Source: Actinomycetes bacterium (lineage in GTDB: Bacteria > Actinomycetota > Acidimicrobiia > Acidimicrobiales > Aldehydirespiratoraceae). Taken from it: DNA of 38,031 nucleotides. The notes beneath the pieces were generated by a model that was given only the letters and a program-made list of their open reading frames with translations, did not search any database and was not told the origin of the DNA. Each line of letters opens with the position of its first letter. The stretch's first letter is position 1. The stretch spans positions 1-38,031 of the forward strand of contig JAJRXC010000011.1 in the NCBI GenBank assembly GCA_024276495.1, written 5' to 3'. The translations under genes and the position numbers were made by a program. Shown here piece after piece: positions 7,220 through 14,668 of the stretch.

Positions 7220-8329
7220 CTACTTCTTCGGTCGATACCGCTCGACCGCCACACACGACAGCCCGGCGGTCGCCATGAGCGCGCCACCCACCAGGCCGAG
7301 GCCGCCGAAGGACCACACCGACACCAGCAACCCGCCGAGCAGCGGTCCGATGGCACGTCCGGCGGCCATCGCCGCTTGCGCATCACCGGCTCGTTCGGCC
7401 GGATGAGCGGAACGATCGGCGAGGAGCGTGTAGACCCCCGGCACGCCGGCCCAGAACGCGAAACCCCACACGGTGAGAACCGGCCAGGCCATCCACGCCG
7501 CGCCGATCAGGCCGAGCGCGACCGCGCACATCGAGGTGAGAACCAGCCACAGTCCGGCCAGCGGTCGCGGCCCGCGCCAGCGGGCCGACGGGATGCTGGC
7601 GAGGGCGTTGGCCGAATAGACGAACGACACGGTGGCGGGGGCCATGTCGAGCTTGTCGATCAGGATCACCCCGCCGAAGACGAACACCGCGGACCCGCCG
7701 AGGGTCAACAAGGTGAGGGCGGCGATCAACACCATCGCCTGCGGCACCGCCCGGGTGCGCCTGGCCCGCTCCTCGGCCGCCACGACCGCGAACTCCGGGG
7801 TGAAGGCCAACGGAACCAGCGCCGCCGCGGCCAACGCCGCGAAAACGGCCCGGTCGCCGCCGGCGTGGAGGAGCAGGCCGAAGACCGGCGAGACGACGAC
7901 ACCGGCGAGCGGCCCGACCACGGCGATGTCGCCCTGGCGCTGCTCATCGCCGAACACCTGCGACCAGGCCAGCCACGTCAGCACGCCGAGCGAAAGCCCC
8001 GAGAGGGCGCGGATCACGACGAACGCGAGAAAAACGTCGGTCGCGACGCTGGCGAGATTGGCGGCCGCCAACATGATCAACGCCAGCCGAAACACCCCCC
8101 GGCCCGGCGTGAGGAATCGACCCGACGCCCACGACGCGATGACGAACAGTCCCAGTTGGGCTGCGGAGAAGATGCCCGCGGTGCCGGGTGCCACCCCGAA
8201 ACGATCGGCGATCGACGACAACGAGATCGGCGTGGCGATGAACACCGCGGTCGACACGGCGGTCGCCGCCAGGAGTCCGGGAGCGGTACCCATCCGGGCC
8301 ACACGAAGGAGCCGGATCGGAGCCTGCAT
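7220..8329 (-). CDS. MFS transporter
   Basis: 369-aa polytopic membrane protein of the major facilitator superfamily with about 11-12 hydrophobic helices. MFS-like features are the helix 1 region LLAATAVSTAVFIATPISLSSIADRFG, helix 2 with ASWASGRFLTPGRG (degenerate motif A), and a central basic loop (EERARRTRAVPQ) separating two six-helix halves. The substrate cannot be read from the sequence; the DHA/exporter type is most likely. The ATG at 8329 is supported by TAGGCT 6 nt upstream on the same strand (8341-8336); ATG 8293 is an alternative. LigD follows 8 nt downstream, so the two are likely cotranscribed without an obvious functional link. Confidence 0.85.
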   Translation of the reverse strand: MQAPIRLLRVARMGTAPGLLAATAVSTAVFIATPISLSSIADRFGVAPGTAGIFSAAQLGLFVIASWASGRFLTPGRGVFRLALIMLAAANLASVATDVFLAFVVIRALSGLSLGVLTWLAWSQVFGDEQRQGDIAVVGPLAGVVVSPVFGLLLHAGGDRAVFAALAAAALVPLAFTPEFAVVAAEERARRTRAVPQAMVLIAALTLLTLGGSAVFVFGGVILIDKLDMAPATVSFVYSANALASIPSARWRGPRPLAGLWLVLTSMCAVALGLIGAAWMAWPVLTVWGFAFWAGVPGVYTLLADRSAHPAERAGDAQAAMAAGRAIGPLLGGLLVSVWSFGGLGLVGGALMATAGLSCVAVERYRPKK

Positions 8330-8335
8330 CGCCGC

Positions 8336-8341
8336 AGCCTA
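8336..8341 (-). promoter_or_regulatory. -10 hexamer of the MFS gene
   Basis: TAGGCT on the minus strand ends 6 nt before the ATG at 8329, consistent with transcription starting at or next to the start codon. No convincing -35 is seen. Confidence 0.45.
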
Positions 8342-8433
8342 CGGCCCACTCGTGCAGCGCATCCTCGGGATTCGCGATCGGCGATGGTCGACCCGGGTCA
8401 CACGGACCGACCACCGACGACCCTGGGGCGAAA

Positions 8434-8450
8434 CGGTCTCGGTGAGACCG
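8434..8450 (-). terminator. Putative terminator hairpin after the membrane protein gene
   Basis: CGGTCTC-ggt-GAGACCG is a perfect 7-bp stem with a 3-nt loop. On the minus strand it is followed by TTTCG and lies about 45 nt after the stop at 8496. The T-run is short, so termination is tentative. Confidence 0.35.
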
Positions 8451-8495
8451 ACGTCGACGACCTCGACGCCGGAGGCTCTTTCGAGCCGTCCGAGC

Positions 8496-8966
8496 TCAGA
8501 AGCCCGGCTTGAACACCATGAAGTAGAGCGTCGCCAGGAACATCACCGTGATCAGCGTGCTGCCGATCTCGGCCTTCTTCGCGTTCTCGTCGTCGCCCGC
8601 GGCGATGGCCTTCTCTCCCGGCACGACCATCGCGTGGAGCACACCGTTCATGGCGATCCAGAGCACGATCGAGGGCCACACCCAACTGTCGGTGACCGAG
8701 ATGATCAGTTCGTCGTTGGCGTCCTTGCCGGACATCCCCGCCAGTCCGAACCCGAGCAGGCCGCCGATGATCAACATGGAGCCGTGGATTCGCATCGATC
8801 GCTGGGCGATCGCGCCATAGATCGAGCGGCGGACCGATTCGTCGTCTCGGGTCTGCAGATCCAGGAACGGGTGCACGAACATCGGGGCGAACGCCATGAA
8901 CAGCGTCGCGATGTGCAGGAACAAGATGAGGTTGTAGCCGGTGTCACCGATCTCCGCGAAAAGCAT
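8496..8966 (-). CDS. Four-helix integral membrane protein (DUF2269-like)
   Basis: 156-aa protein with four predicted membrane helices at about residues 10-32, 58-80, 91-113 and 133-153. The first contains NLILFLHIATLFMAF, resembling DUF2269-type proteins (YxxLKxLHxxxxxxxxG); conserved His residues lie in helices 1-3 (LFLHIA, MRIHGSML, GVLHAMVV), a pattern often seen in haem- or metal-binding small membrane proteins, but no ligand role is established. A charged cytosolic loop (EKAIAAGDDENAKKAE) precedes the last helix. The ATG at 8966 has TAGAGT 6 nt upstream on the same strand (8978-8973). The DUF assignment is tentative; function unknown. Confidence 0.7.
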   Translation of the reverse strand: MLFAEIGDTGYNLILFLHIATLFMAFAPMFVHPFLDLQTRDDESVRRSIYGAIAQRSMRIHGSMLIIGGLLGFGLAGMSGKDANDELIISVTDSWVWPSIVLWIAMNGVLHAMVVPGEKAIAAGDDENAKKAEIGSTLITVMFLATLYFMVFKPGF

Positions 8967-8972
8967 GGCGAG

Positions 8973-8978
8973 ACTCTA
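8973..8978 (-). promoter_or_regulatory. -10 hexamer of the four-helix membrane protein gene
   Basis: TAGAGT on the minus strand lies 6 nt before the ATG at 8966, consistent with a leaderless transcript. Confidence 0.45.
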
Positions 8979-9041
8979 GTTCGCCACGGTCGGATCCTCC
9001 GCAGCCGCGGCAAATCCCGGGCTGGTCGCCGCGCGCAGCCG

Positions 9042-9047
9042 TAGGCT
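9042..9047 (+). promoter_or_regulatory. -10 hexamer of ilvD
   Basis: TAGGCT with a 6-nt spacer (ggatcc) before the ATG at 9054. It is the same hexamer and spacing as for the MFS gene at 8329 on the opposite strand. No clear Shine-Dalgarno sequence precedes the ATG, so a leaderless mRNA is likely. Confidence 0.5.
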
Positions 9048-9053
9048 GGATCC

Positions 9054-10907
9054 ATGCCCGAGTACCGCTCTCGAACGACCACCCACGGCCGCAACATGGC
9101 CGGCGCCCGCGCCCTGTGGCGGGCCACCGGCATGAAAGACGACGACTTCGACACGCCGATCATCGCGATCGCGAACTCGTTCACCCAGTTCGTGCCCGGA
9201 CACGTGCACCTCAAGGATCTCGGCCAACTCGTCGCGCGCGAGATCGAGGAGGCAGGCGGCGTCGCGAAGGAGTTCAACACGATCGCGGTCGACGACGGCA
9301 TCGCGATGGGGCACGGCGGCATGCTCTACAGCCTTCCGAGTCGAGACCTGATCGCCGACTCGGTCGAGTACATGGTCAACGCCCACTGCGCCGACGCGCT
9401 GGTCTGCATCTCCAACTGCGACAAGATCACCCCCGGCATGCTGAACGCGGCGATGCGGCTCAACATCCCGGTCGTGTTCGTGAGCGGCGGGCCGATGGAA
9501 GCGGGCAAGACCCGCCTCGCCGGGGTGAGCGTGAAGCTCGACCTGATCGACCCGATGATCAAGGCGGGCGACGCGTCGGTCAGCGACGAGGACCTCCTCG
9601 AGATCGAGCGGTCGGCCTGCCCGACGTGCGGGTCGTGTTCGGGCATGTTCACCGCCAACTCGATGAACTGCCTGACCGAGGCGCTCGGCCTGTCGCTCCC
9701 CGGCAACGGCACCGTCGTCGCGACCCATGCCGACCGCGAACAACTCTTCCTCGAAGCCGGCCGGCGGATCGTCGACATCGCCCGCCGCTACTACGAAAAG
9801 GACGACGAATCCGTGCTGCCCCGCTCGATCTGCACGAAGGCGGCATTCGAGAACGCGATGACCCTCGACATCGCGATGGGCGGATCGACCAACACGGTCC
9901 TGCACATCCTCGCCGCCGCCCAGGAAGGCGGCGTCGACTTCACGATGACCGACATCGACCGGCTCAGCCGCCGGTCCCCGAACATCTGCAAGGTGGCGCC
10001 GAGCAGTGCCGACTACCACGTCGAAGACGTGCACCGCGCCGGTGGGATCATGGGCATCCTCGGCGAGCTCGACCGCGGCAGTCTGATCGACACGAGCCTT
10101 CCGACCGTGCACAGCGAGACCCTGGCGGCGGCGCTCGACCAGTGGGACGTCATGCGCGAGCCGTCGGCGGAGGTCGTCGAGTTCTTTCGAGCCGGACCGG
10201 CCGGCATCCCCACCCAGGTGGCGTTCAGCCAGTCCACCCGCTGGCCCGACCTCGACCTCGACCGCGCCGGCGGATGCATCCGAACCGTCGACAACCCGTA
10301 CACCGCCGAGGGCGGACTGGCGGTGCTGTTCGGCAACATCGCCGAGAAGGGCTGCATCGTGAAGACCGCGGGAGTCGACGAATCGATCTTCACCTTCACC
10401 GGCCCCGCCCGCGTCTTCGAGAGCCAGGAGGCGGCGTGCGAGGGGATCCTCGACGAATCGGTGCTGCAGCCCGGCGACGTCGTGATCGTGCGCTACGAAG
10501 GCCCGCGAGGGGGCCCCGGCATGCAGGAGATGCTGTACCCGACGTCGTACATCAAGAGCCGCGGGCTCGGAAAAGAGTGTGCGCTGCTCACCGACGGCCG
10601 CTTCTCGGGCGGCACATCCGGTCTGGCCATCGGCCACGCATCTCCGGAAGCCGCGGAGGGCGGCGCCATCGGCTTGATCGAGGACGGCGACCTGATCGAC
10701 ATCGACATCCCGAATCGCACGATCAACCTGCGGATCTCCGATGAGGAGCTCGCGGCCCGCCGTGTCGCCATGGAGGCGAAGGGGCCGACGGCGTGGCAGC
10801 CCGCGAGCCGGGATCGTCAGGTGTCGGCGGCGTTGTTGGCCTACGCGGCGATGACGACGTCGGCGGATCGGGGTGCCGTTCGAGACGTGAGTCAGATCCG
10901 ACGCTGA
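9054..10907 (+). CDS. ilvD: Dihydroxy-acid dehydratase
   Basis: 617-aa Fe-S dehydratase converting 2,3-dihydroxy-isovalerate and 2,3-dihydroxy-3-methylvalerate to the 2-oxo acids of valine/isoleucine synthesis. The length matches the E. coli-type enzyme. Cluster cysteines are C122 in [12 protein letters not shown] and C195 in [16 protein letters not shown], at the same numbers as in E. coli IlvD. Other signatures are [19 protein letters not shown] and the C-terminal [23 protein letters not shown]. The start is supported by [16 protein letters not shown] at the N terminus and by the -10 hexamer. No other ilv gene is nearby. The following MFS frame begins 1 nt after this stop. Confidence 0.97.
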   Translation: MPEYRSRTTTHGRNMAGARALWRATGMKDDDFDTPIIAIANSFTQFVPGHVHLKDLGQLVAREIEEAGGVAKEFNTIAVDDGIAMGHGGMLYSLPSRDLIADSVEYMVNAHCADALVCISNCDKITPGMLNAAMRLNIPVVFVSGGPMEAGKTRLAGVSVKLDLIDPMIKAGDASVSDEDLLEIERSACPTCGSCSGMFTANSMNCLTEALGLSLPGNGTVVATHADREQLFLEAGRRIVDIARRYYEKDDESVLPRSICTKAAFENAMTLDIAMGGSTNTVLHILAAAQEGGVDFTMTDIDRLSRRSPNICKVAPSSADYHVEDVHRAGGIMGILGELDRGSLIDTSLPTVHSETLAAALDQWDVMREPSAEVVEFFRAGPAGIPTQVAFSQSTRWPDLDLDRAGGCIRTVDNPYTAEGGLAVLFGNIAEKGCIVKTAGVDESIFTFTGPARVFESQEAACEGILDESVLQPGDVVIVRYEGPRGGPGMQEMLYPTSYIKSRGLGKECALLTDGRFSGGTSGLAIGHASPEAAEGGAIGLIEDGDLIDIDIPNRTINLRISDEELAARRVAMEAKGPTAWQPASRDRQVSAALLAYAAMTTSADRGAVRDVSQIRR

Positions 10908-10908
10908 C

Positions 10909-11124
10909 GTGCCATCCGCCGCACCACGACCGGTGAGCGCCGCCGCGCGCCCACGACCCCTGAAGAACGAAGCCTGACCGATTTCCCCACCGCTCCGCCG
11001 CGACCGTGCGGTCATCAGCTACCTCGCGTTCCTCGCCGTCATTCTCGCCTTCGGGATCGACGCATCGCTTCCCGCGTTCGACGAGCTGAGAACCGAGTTC
11101 GATCTCGCCGACGGCTCCGGGGAG
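10909..11124 (+). other. Interrupted 5' end of the MFS gene (in-frame TGA at 10975)
   Basis: From GTG 10909, 1 nt after the ilvD stop, the frame of the MFS gene reads MPSAAPRPVSAAARPRPLKNEA, then TGA at 10975-10977, then continues through PPLRRDRAVISYLAFLAVIL and DASLPAFDELRTEFDLADG into the annotated gene. This second stretch is the expected first membrane helix and loop of a Bcr/CflA-type exporter. There is no in-frame ATG, GTG or TTG between the TGA and 11125. Either a nonsense change or sequencing error has separated the natural start, or an unusual start (ATT 10981) is used. Confidence 0.55.
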
Positions 11125-12222
11125 GTGTCCCTCGTCGTCACGACCTATTTCCTCGGCATCGGCGCGGGCCAGATGTTCTGGGGTCTGTTGTCGGATCGCT
11201 ACGGGCGGCGCCCGGTCCTCATCTCGGGCCTGGTCCTCTACGGACTCGGCGCGGCCGGTTCCGCGGTGTCGGGGAACATCGCGATGTTGCTGATCGCCCG
11301 GGCCGTCTGGGGTTTCGGCGCGGCCGCGCCGAGCGTGCTGCGCAACTCGATCGCCCGTGACATCTACAGCGGCGACCGGCTGGCCCGCATCACGTCGGTG
11401 ACGATGGCGATCTTCCTTGTCGGGCCGGCGATCGCCCCCTCGGTCGGGGAACTGATCCTTCTCGGCGGATCCTGGCGCTACGTCTTCGCCACCGCGGTCC
11501 CCCTGGCCGTGTTGGGAATCCACTGGACGCTGCGATTCGGCGAGACCCTCGACCCCGCCCACGTGCGGCCGATCTCCGCACGGACGTTCGCGGGCGGGGT
11601 TCGCATCTTCTTCGGGAGTCGCACGACGCTCGGGTTCACGCTCTCGATGATGTTCGCCTCGGGGGCGTTCTTCATCTATCTGGGAAGCGGCCAGCCGGTC
11701 ATCGACGAGATCTACGGCCTCGGCGGATGGTTCGCCCTCCTCTTCGCGGGAACCGCGACGTCGATCGCGACCACCGTGCTCGCCGGATCCCGGCTCATCT
11801 CGCGGTACGGGGCTCACAACGTCGGTGGGGTCGCATCGGCCGCGACCGTCGCCGTCGCGTCGGGCTTCCTGGGAGTCGCCCTGGTCGGCGACGGCCGTCC
11901 GCCGTTTTGGTTCTGGTACGTCGCCGTCACCGCGTTCGCGTCGTTCACCACCGTGACCACGCCCGCCTTCGCGGCCTTGGCCATGACGCCGATGGCCCGG
12001 GTCGCCGGGGTCGCCAGCGGCATGAACGGCCTCCTCGTGATCGGGGGAGGATCACTGCTCGCCGCGATCGTCGACCGCCGGATCAACGACTCGGTCACGC
12101 CGATGGCCGTCGGTTTCCTCGCGTACTCGATCACCGCGTTCGCCGCGATGGCGTGGGCGAGAGGGGGCTCGGCGGAGGTCCTCGACCCGGAACCGGAGAA
12201 GCGGCCGGCCCGGTCGGTCTAA
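11125..12222 (+). CDS. Bcr/CflA-type MFS drug-resistance transporter, N terminus disrupted
   Basis: 365 residues from the first usable GTG; homology extends upstream to about 10981 (413 codons, the usual Bcr/CflA length). Visible features: TTYFLGIGAGQMFWGLLSDRYGRRPVLISG (helix 2 with MFS motif A, G-x-L-SDRYGRRP), ARAVWGFGAAAPSVLRNSIARD (helix 4), VGPAIAPSVGELILLGGSWRYVF (helix 5 motif C-like region), and further helices to about residue 350. If translation really begins at 11125 helix 1 is lost and transport is doubtful. The stop codon TAA (12220-12222) doubles as part of a -10 hexamer for the next gene. Substrate unknown. Confidence 0.75.
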   Translation: MSLVVTTYFLGIGAGQMFWGLLSDRYGRRPVLISGLVLYGLGAAGSAVSGNIAMLLIARAVWGFGAAAPSVLRNSIARDIYSGDRLARITSVTMAIFLVGPAIAPSVGELILLGGSWRYVFATAVPLAVLGIHWTLRFGETLDPAHVRPISARTFAGGVRIFFGSRTTLGFTLSMMFASGAFFIYLGSGQPVIDEIYGLGGWFALLFAGTATSIATTVLAGSRLISRYGAHNVGGVASAATVAVASGFLGVALVGDGRPPFWFWYVAVTAFASFTTVTTPAFAALAMTPMARVAGVASGMNGLLVIGGGSLLAAIVDRRINDSVTPMAVGFLAYSITAFAAMAWARGGSAEVLDPEPEKRPARSV

Positions 12223-12225
12223 CGT
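12220..12225 (+). promoter_or_regulatory. -10 hexamer of the TfoX-like gene, overlapping a stop codon
   Basis: TAACGT with a 7-nt spacer before the ATG at 12233. Its first three bases are the TAA stop of the upstream MFS gene. Confidence 0.45.
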
Positions 12226-12232
12226 CGGCGAG

Positions 12233-12538
12233 ATGAGCGACGAGTTCTGGGACGCGGCGGCCCCCCTCCTGGCCGAGGACCGCCTCGAGGAGGGCACGAT
12301 CATGGGTGGGCCGTGTGCGAGAAGCGGCGGCGAGTTCGTCGGCATGCCCCATCACAAAGGCGACGGCATCGTCGTCAAACTCCCCCGCGAGCGCGTCGAC
12401 GAGCTCATCGCCGCCGGTGCCGGCGCCTCGTTCGCGCCGGCGGGAAAGGTGTTCCGGGAATGGGTCCTGGTCGAGGAACACGACGAGGACCGACGGACCG
12501 AGCTCCTGCGAGAGTCGATCGCCTTCGTGAATCCCTGA
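12233..12538 (+). CDS. TfoX N-terminal domain-like protein
   Basis: 101-aa small cytosolic protein. GTIMGGPCARSGGEFVGMPHHKGDGIVVKL followed by PRERVDELIAAGAGASFAPAGKVFREWVLV matches the TfoX N-terminal-domain pattern (a mini-sheet with a central M/F-A-G-x-x segment, the VxRLPxxRxxELL helix and the final REWV strand). Proteins of only this domain are common in actinobacteria and have no established role; the competence function of Haemophilus TfoX should not be assumed. The start is supported by the -10 hexamer 7 nt upstream. Confidence 0.7.
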   Translation: MSDEFWDAAAPLLAEDRLEEGTIMGGPCARSGGEFVGMPHHKGDGIVVKLPRERVDELIAAGAGASFAPAGKVFREWVLVEEHDEDRRTELLRESIAFVNP

Positions 12539-12701
12539 CCGTGGCCGGGTGATGGACGGTATGCATCACATCGCCCGAGCGGTGATCGAGACGAACGACG
12601 ATCGAGGCGAGAAGGTTCGCGATCGATCCCGAACCGGATCACCGGAACTCTCACCCGGCAGACCTCGAGCACTGAACGATCACCATCGGGGCACTCCTGG
12701 A

Positions 12702-12707
12702 TAGGGT
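12702..12707 (+). promoter_or_regulatory. -10 hexamer of the FAH/AhpD-like unit
   Basis: TAGGGT with a 6-nt spacer (ccgccc) before the ATG at 12714. The 12539-12701 interval otherwise shows no gene I can support. Confidence 0.5.
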
Positions 12708-12713
12708 CCGCCC

Positions 12714-13571
12714 ATGCGCCTGACCACGATCCGTTACGAACACGGCACTCGCGCCGCCCGAGTCGAAGGCGACCGCCTGGTGCTGCTCGACGCCGTCGAT
12801 GTCGGCGCGGTGTTGCGGGGCGCCACCGACGCCCGCAGCGACGGCGAGGAGGTCGCCGCGAGCGATGTCGAACGCGCGCCCCTCGTCGTTCGACCCGACA
12901 AGATCGTGTGCGTCGGCGTGAACTATCGCGATCACATCGCCGAGATGGGCCGCGAGCCACCAACCGCGCCGACCTACTTCGCCAAGTACCGGCGGGCCCT
13001 GATCGGCGCCCGCGACGACATCTCGCTTCCTCCCGTCGACGTGTCGACCCATGTCGACTGGGAAGCCGAGCTCGCGGTGGTCATCGGGTCGGAGCTGCGG
13101 TACGGCTCCGCCTCGGAGGCGATGGCGGCTATCGCCGGGTTCACCGTTCTCAACGACGTCTCCGTGCGCGATTACCAGCGCCGCACGACCCAGTTCCTCG
13201 CCGGCAAGACCTTCGAGGGCATGACCCCGCTCGGACCCGACCTGGTCACCACCGACGAGGTCGGCGACGGATCGGGGCTCGACATCTCCGCGGAGGTCGA
13301 CGGTGTGATCAAGCAATCGAGCAACACCTCCGAGCTCGTGTTCGGCGCGGTCGACATCGTGGCGGACCTCAGCCGGATCATCACGCTCGAACCCGGCGAT
13401 GTCATCGCGACCGGCACCCCGGGCGGCGTCGGCGCCGCCCGGACCCCGCCGGAATGGATGAGAGAGGGCACGGTCCTGCGAACGACGATCGCCCGACTCG
13501 GCGAATGCCGCAACGTCTGCGTTGCCGAAGAACGCAGACCCGACGGCCGGCGTGACAGGATGAAGGGATGA
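12714..13571 (+). CDS. Fumarylacetoacetate hydrolase family protein
   Basis: 285-aa enzyme of the FAH superfamily, which cleaves C-C bonds or decarboxylates/hydrates 2-oxo acids in aromatic and related catabolism. Seen: VRPDKIVCVGVNYRDHIAEMG (substrate-binding start of the FAH fold), divalent-metal ligands E117 and E119 in VDWEAELAVVIG and D148 in LNDVSVRDYQ, GKTFEGMTPLGPDLV, and the closing LEPGDVIATGTPGGVG. The N-terminal 60 residues form the small beta domain. The ATG is supported by the TAGGGT hexamer 6 nt upstream. The stop overlaps the next ATG (ATGA, 13568-13571), tying it to the AhpD-like selenoprotein candidate. The exact substrate is unknown. Confidence 0.88.
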   Translation: MRLTTIRYEHGTRAARVEGDRLVLLDAVDVGAVLRGATDARSDGEEVAASDVERAPLVVRPDKIVCVGVNYRDHIAEMGREPPTAPTYFAKYRRALIGARDDISLPPVDVSTHVDWEAELAVVIGSELRYGSASEAMAAIAGFTVLNDVSVRDYQRRTTQFLAGKTFEGMTPLGPDLVTTDEVGDGSGLDISAEVDGVIKQSSNTSELVFGAVDIVADLSRIITLEPGDVIATGTPGGVGAARTPPEWMREGTVLRTTIARLGECRNVCVAEERRPDGRRDRMKG

Positions 13572-14668
13572 AATCGATGGGCTTGTTCAGTCGCAAGAAG
13601 CGGGAAGTGACCGACGACCCCAGCATCGAGGGATTCCCCACCGTCGACCTGATCGACCTCACCGACGGCGCCGCCGACATCCACGGCGACGACGTTGCCG
13701 CCACGATCTCCCCCATCGACGAGTTCGATCAGATGGTCGACCGCGAATGGGAACGCCTCGCGAGCCCGGGCACGTGGTGGACCGGCGGCGAACGCGTCGC
13801 GATCGCCCACGATGCCCGTCTCGCCGCCGAGGGGCGAGCCGCGACCGGCGTGCTGCCGGCCCCACTCGAAGAAGCGACGCGACGAATCGCGGTGCACGCG
13901 GCGAGCATTCGCGGAACCGATGTCGCCCGCTGGGAGCTCGAAGGACTCGATCCCTTCTCCTTCATCGAGCTCACCGGGATCGTCAGCCGGCTCGCGGCCA
14001 TCGACGTCACCAGCTTCGGCCTCGGCCGAGAACTTCGAGAACTGCCCGAGCCCGAGCTCTTCGGAGACCCGAGCCGCACCAAACCCGAGGGTGCCGTGAT
14101 CACCACCGGTTGGGCGCCGACGATCGGGCCGGCCGGCGCGCCCAGCGCCCTCACCGCTGTACCACCCGAGGCCGAGGCGATGTTCGATCTGCACGGCGTG
14201 CTCTACGCGACCATCGACGAGATGTTCGACCTGCAGCTCGTTCGGGACGGGCTCACCCGCCCCCAGATCGAGCTCGTCGCCGCCCGCACCTCGAGCCTCA
14301 ACGAGTGTTTCTATTGACTGCTCGGACACACCTCGATGCTCCGGGCGAGCATCGCCACCTTCGATTCCGAGGTCATTCCGGAGCCGATCGTCACCGGTGT
14401 CGGTGACACCGGGGTCGAGCACGGCGCCGAGATCGTCGCGTTCGTCGATGCCGTCGTGCTCCGCGACGACGACGAGTACCCCGAGGCCCGCGCCGCCCTC
14501 GAAGCCCTGATCGGCCGCGAGGCCACCGACCGGTCGGCGATGGTGGCGGGCAACTTCTCGATGATGAACCGGGCCCTCGACGCGGTCGGCGCGCCGGTCG
14601 ATCGAAGCCAGGATGCCCTGGCTGCCGAGATGGGGTTGTCGATCCCCTCCCATCTCCGGTCGCGCTAG
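13568..14668 (+). CDS. AhpD/carboxymuconolactone decarboxylase-like protein, candidate selenoprotein (Sec250)
   Basis: Annotated here as one 366-residue protein read through an in-frame TGA at 14315-14317. The part before the TGA (249 aa) and the part after (116 aa) are in the same frame. The junction reads NECFY-TGA-LLGHTSMLRA, which reproduces the AhpD-family redox motif C-x-x-C-x-x-x-H with C247, codon 250 = TGA and H254; family members normally have Cys at 250. Preceding helices (VLYATIDEMFDL, QIELVAARTSSLNECFY) are typical of the CMD fold. The N-terminal 150 residues (SPGTWWTGGERVAIAHDARLA and beyond) match the first half of two-part CMD-like proteins, but without their cysteines. A SECIS-like hairpin follows the TGA. 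Alternative: a nonsense mutation. Selenocysteine would make it a thiol-peroxidase/reductase. Coupled to the FAH-family gene. Confidence 0.72.
14315..14353 (+). promoter_or_regulatory. TGA (Sec) codon and bSECIS-like hairpin
   Basis: TGA at 14315-14317 is followed by a perfect hairpin: GATGCTC (14335-14341), loop CGGGC (14342-14346), GAGCATC (14347-14353). The apical loop begins 25 nt after the TGA and has G at its second position. These values fall within the published bacterial SECIS description (loop about 16-37 nt from UGA, short loop with a G among its first two bases, stem of at least 4 bp). Confidence 0.6.

Noticed and set aside
10975-10977. A second selenocysteine codon in the MFS gene
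   Set aside because: The TGA is in a variable cytosolic N-terminal tail with no Cys-based motif and no functional reason for Sec; nonsense change or sequencing error is more likely.
8976-11015. 679-codon open frame on the minus strand over ilvD
   Set aside because: It is antisense to a clearly conserved ilvD with perfect cluster motifs; long antisense frames are expected at this GC content.
12561-12704. Short open frame from ATG 12561 between the TfoX-like and FAH genes
   Set aside because: Charged, low-complexity translation with no motif or promoter; it ends inside the FAH promoter hexamer.
14336-14668. Separate small gene beginning at ATG 14336
   Set aside because: It would start in the middle of the conserved AhpD helix (TSMLRA), in the same frame as the upstream part; it is better explained as the C-terminal part of one protein.
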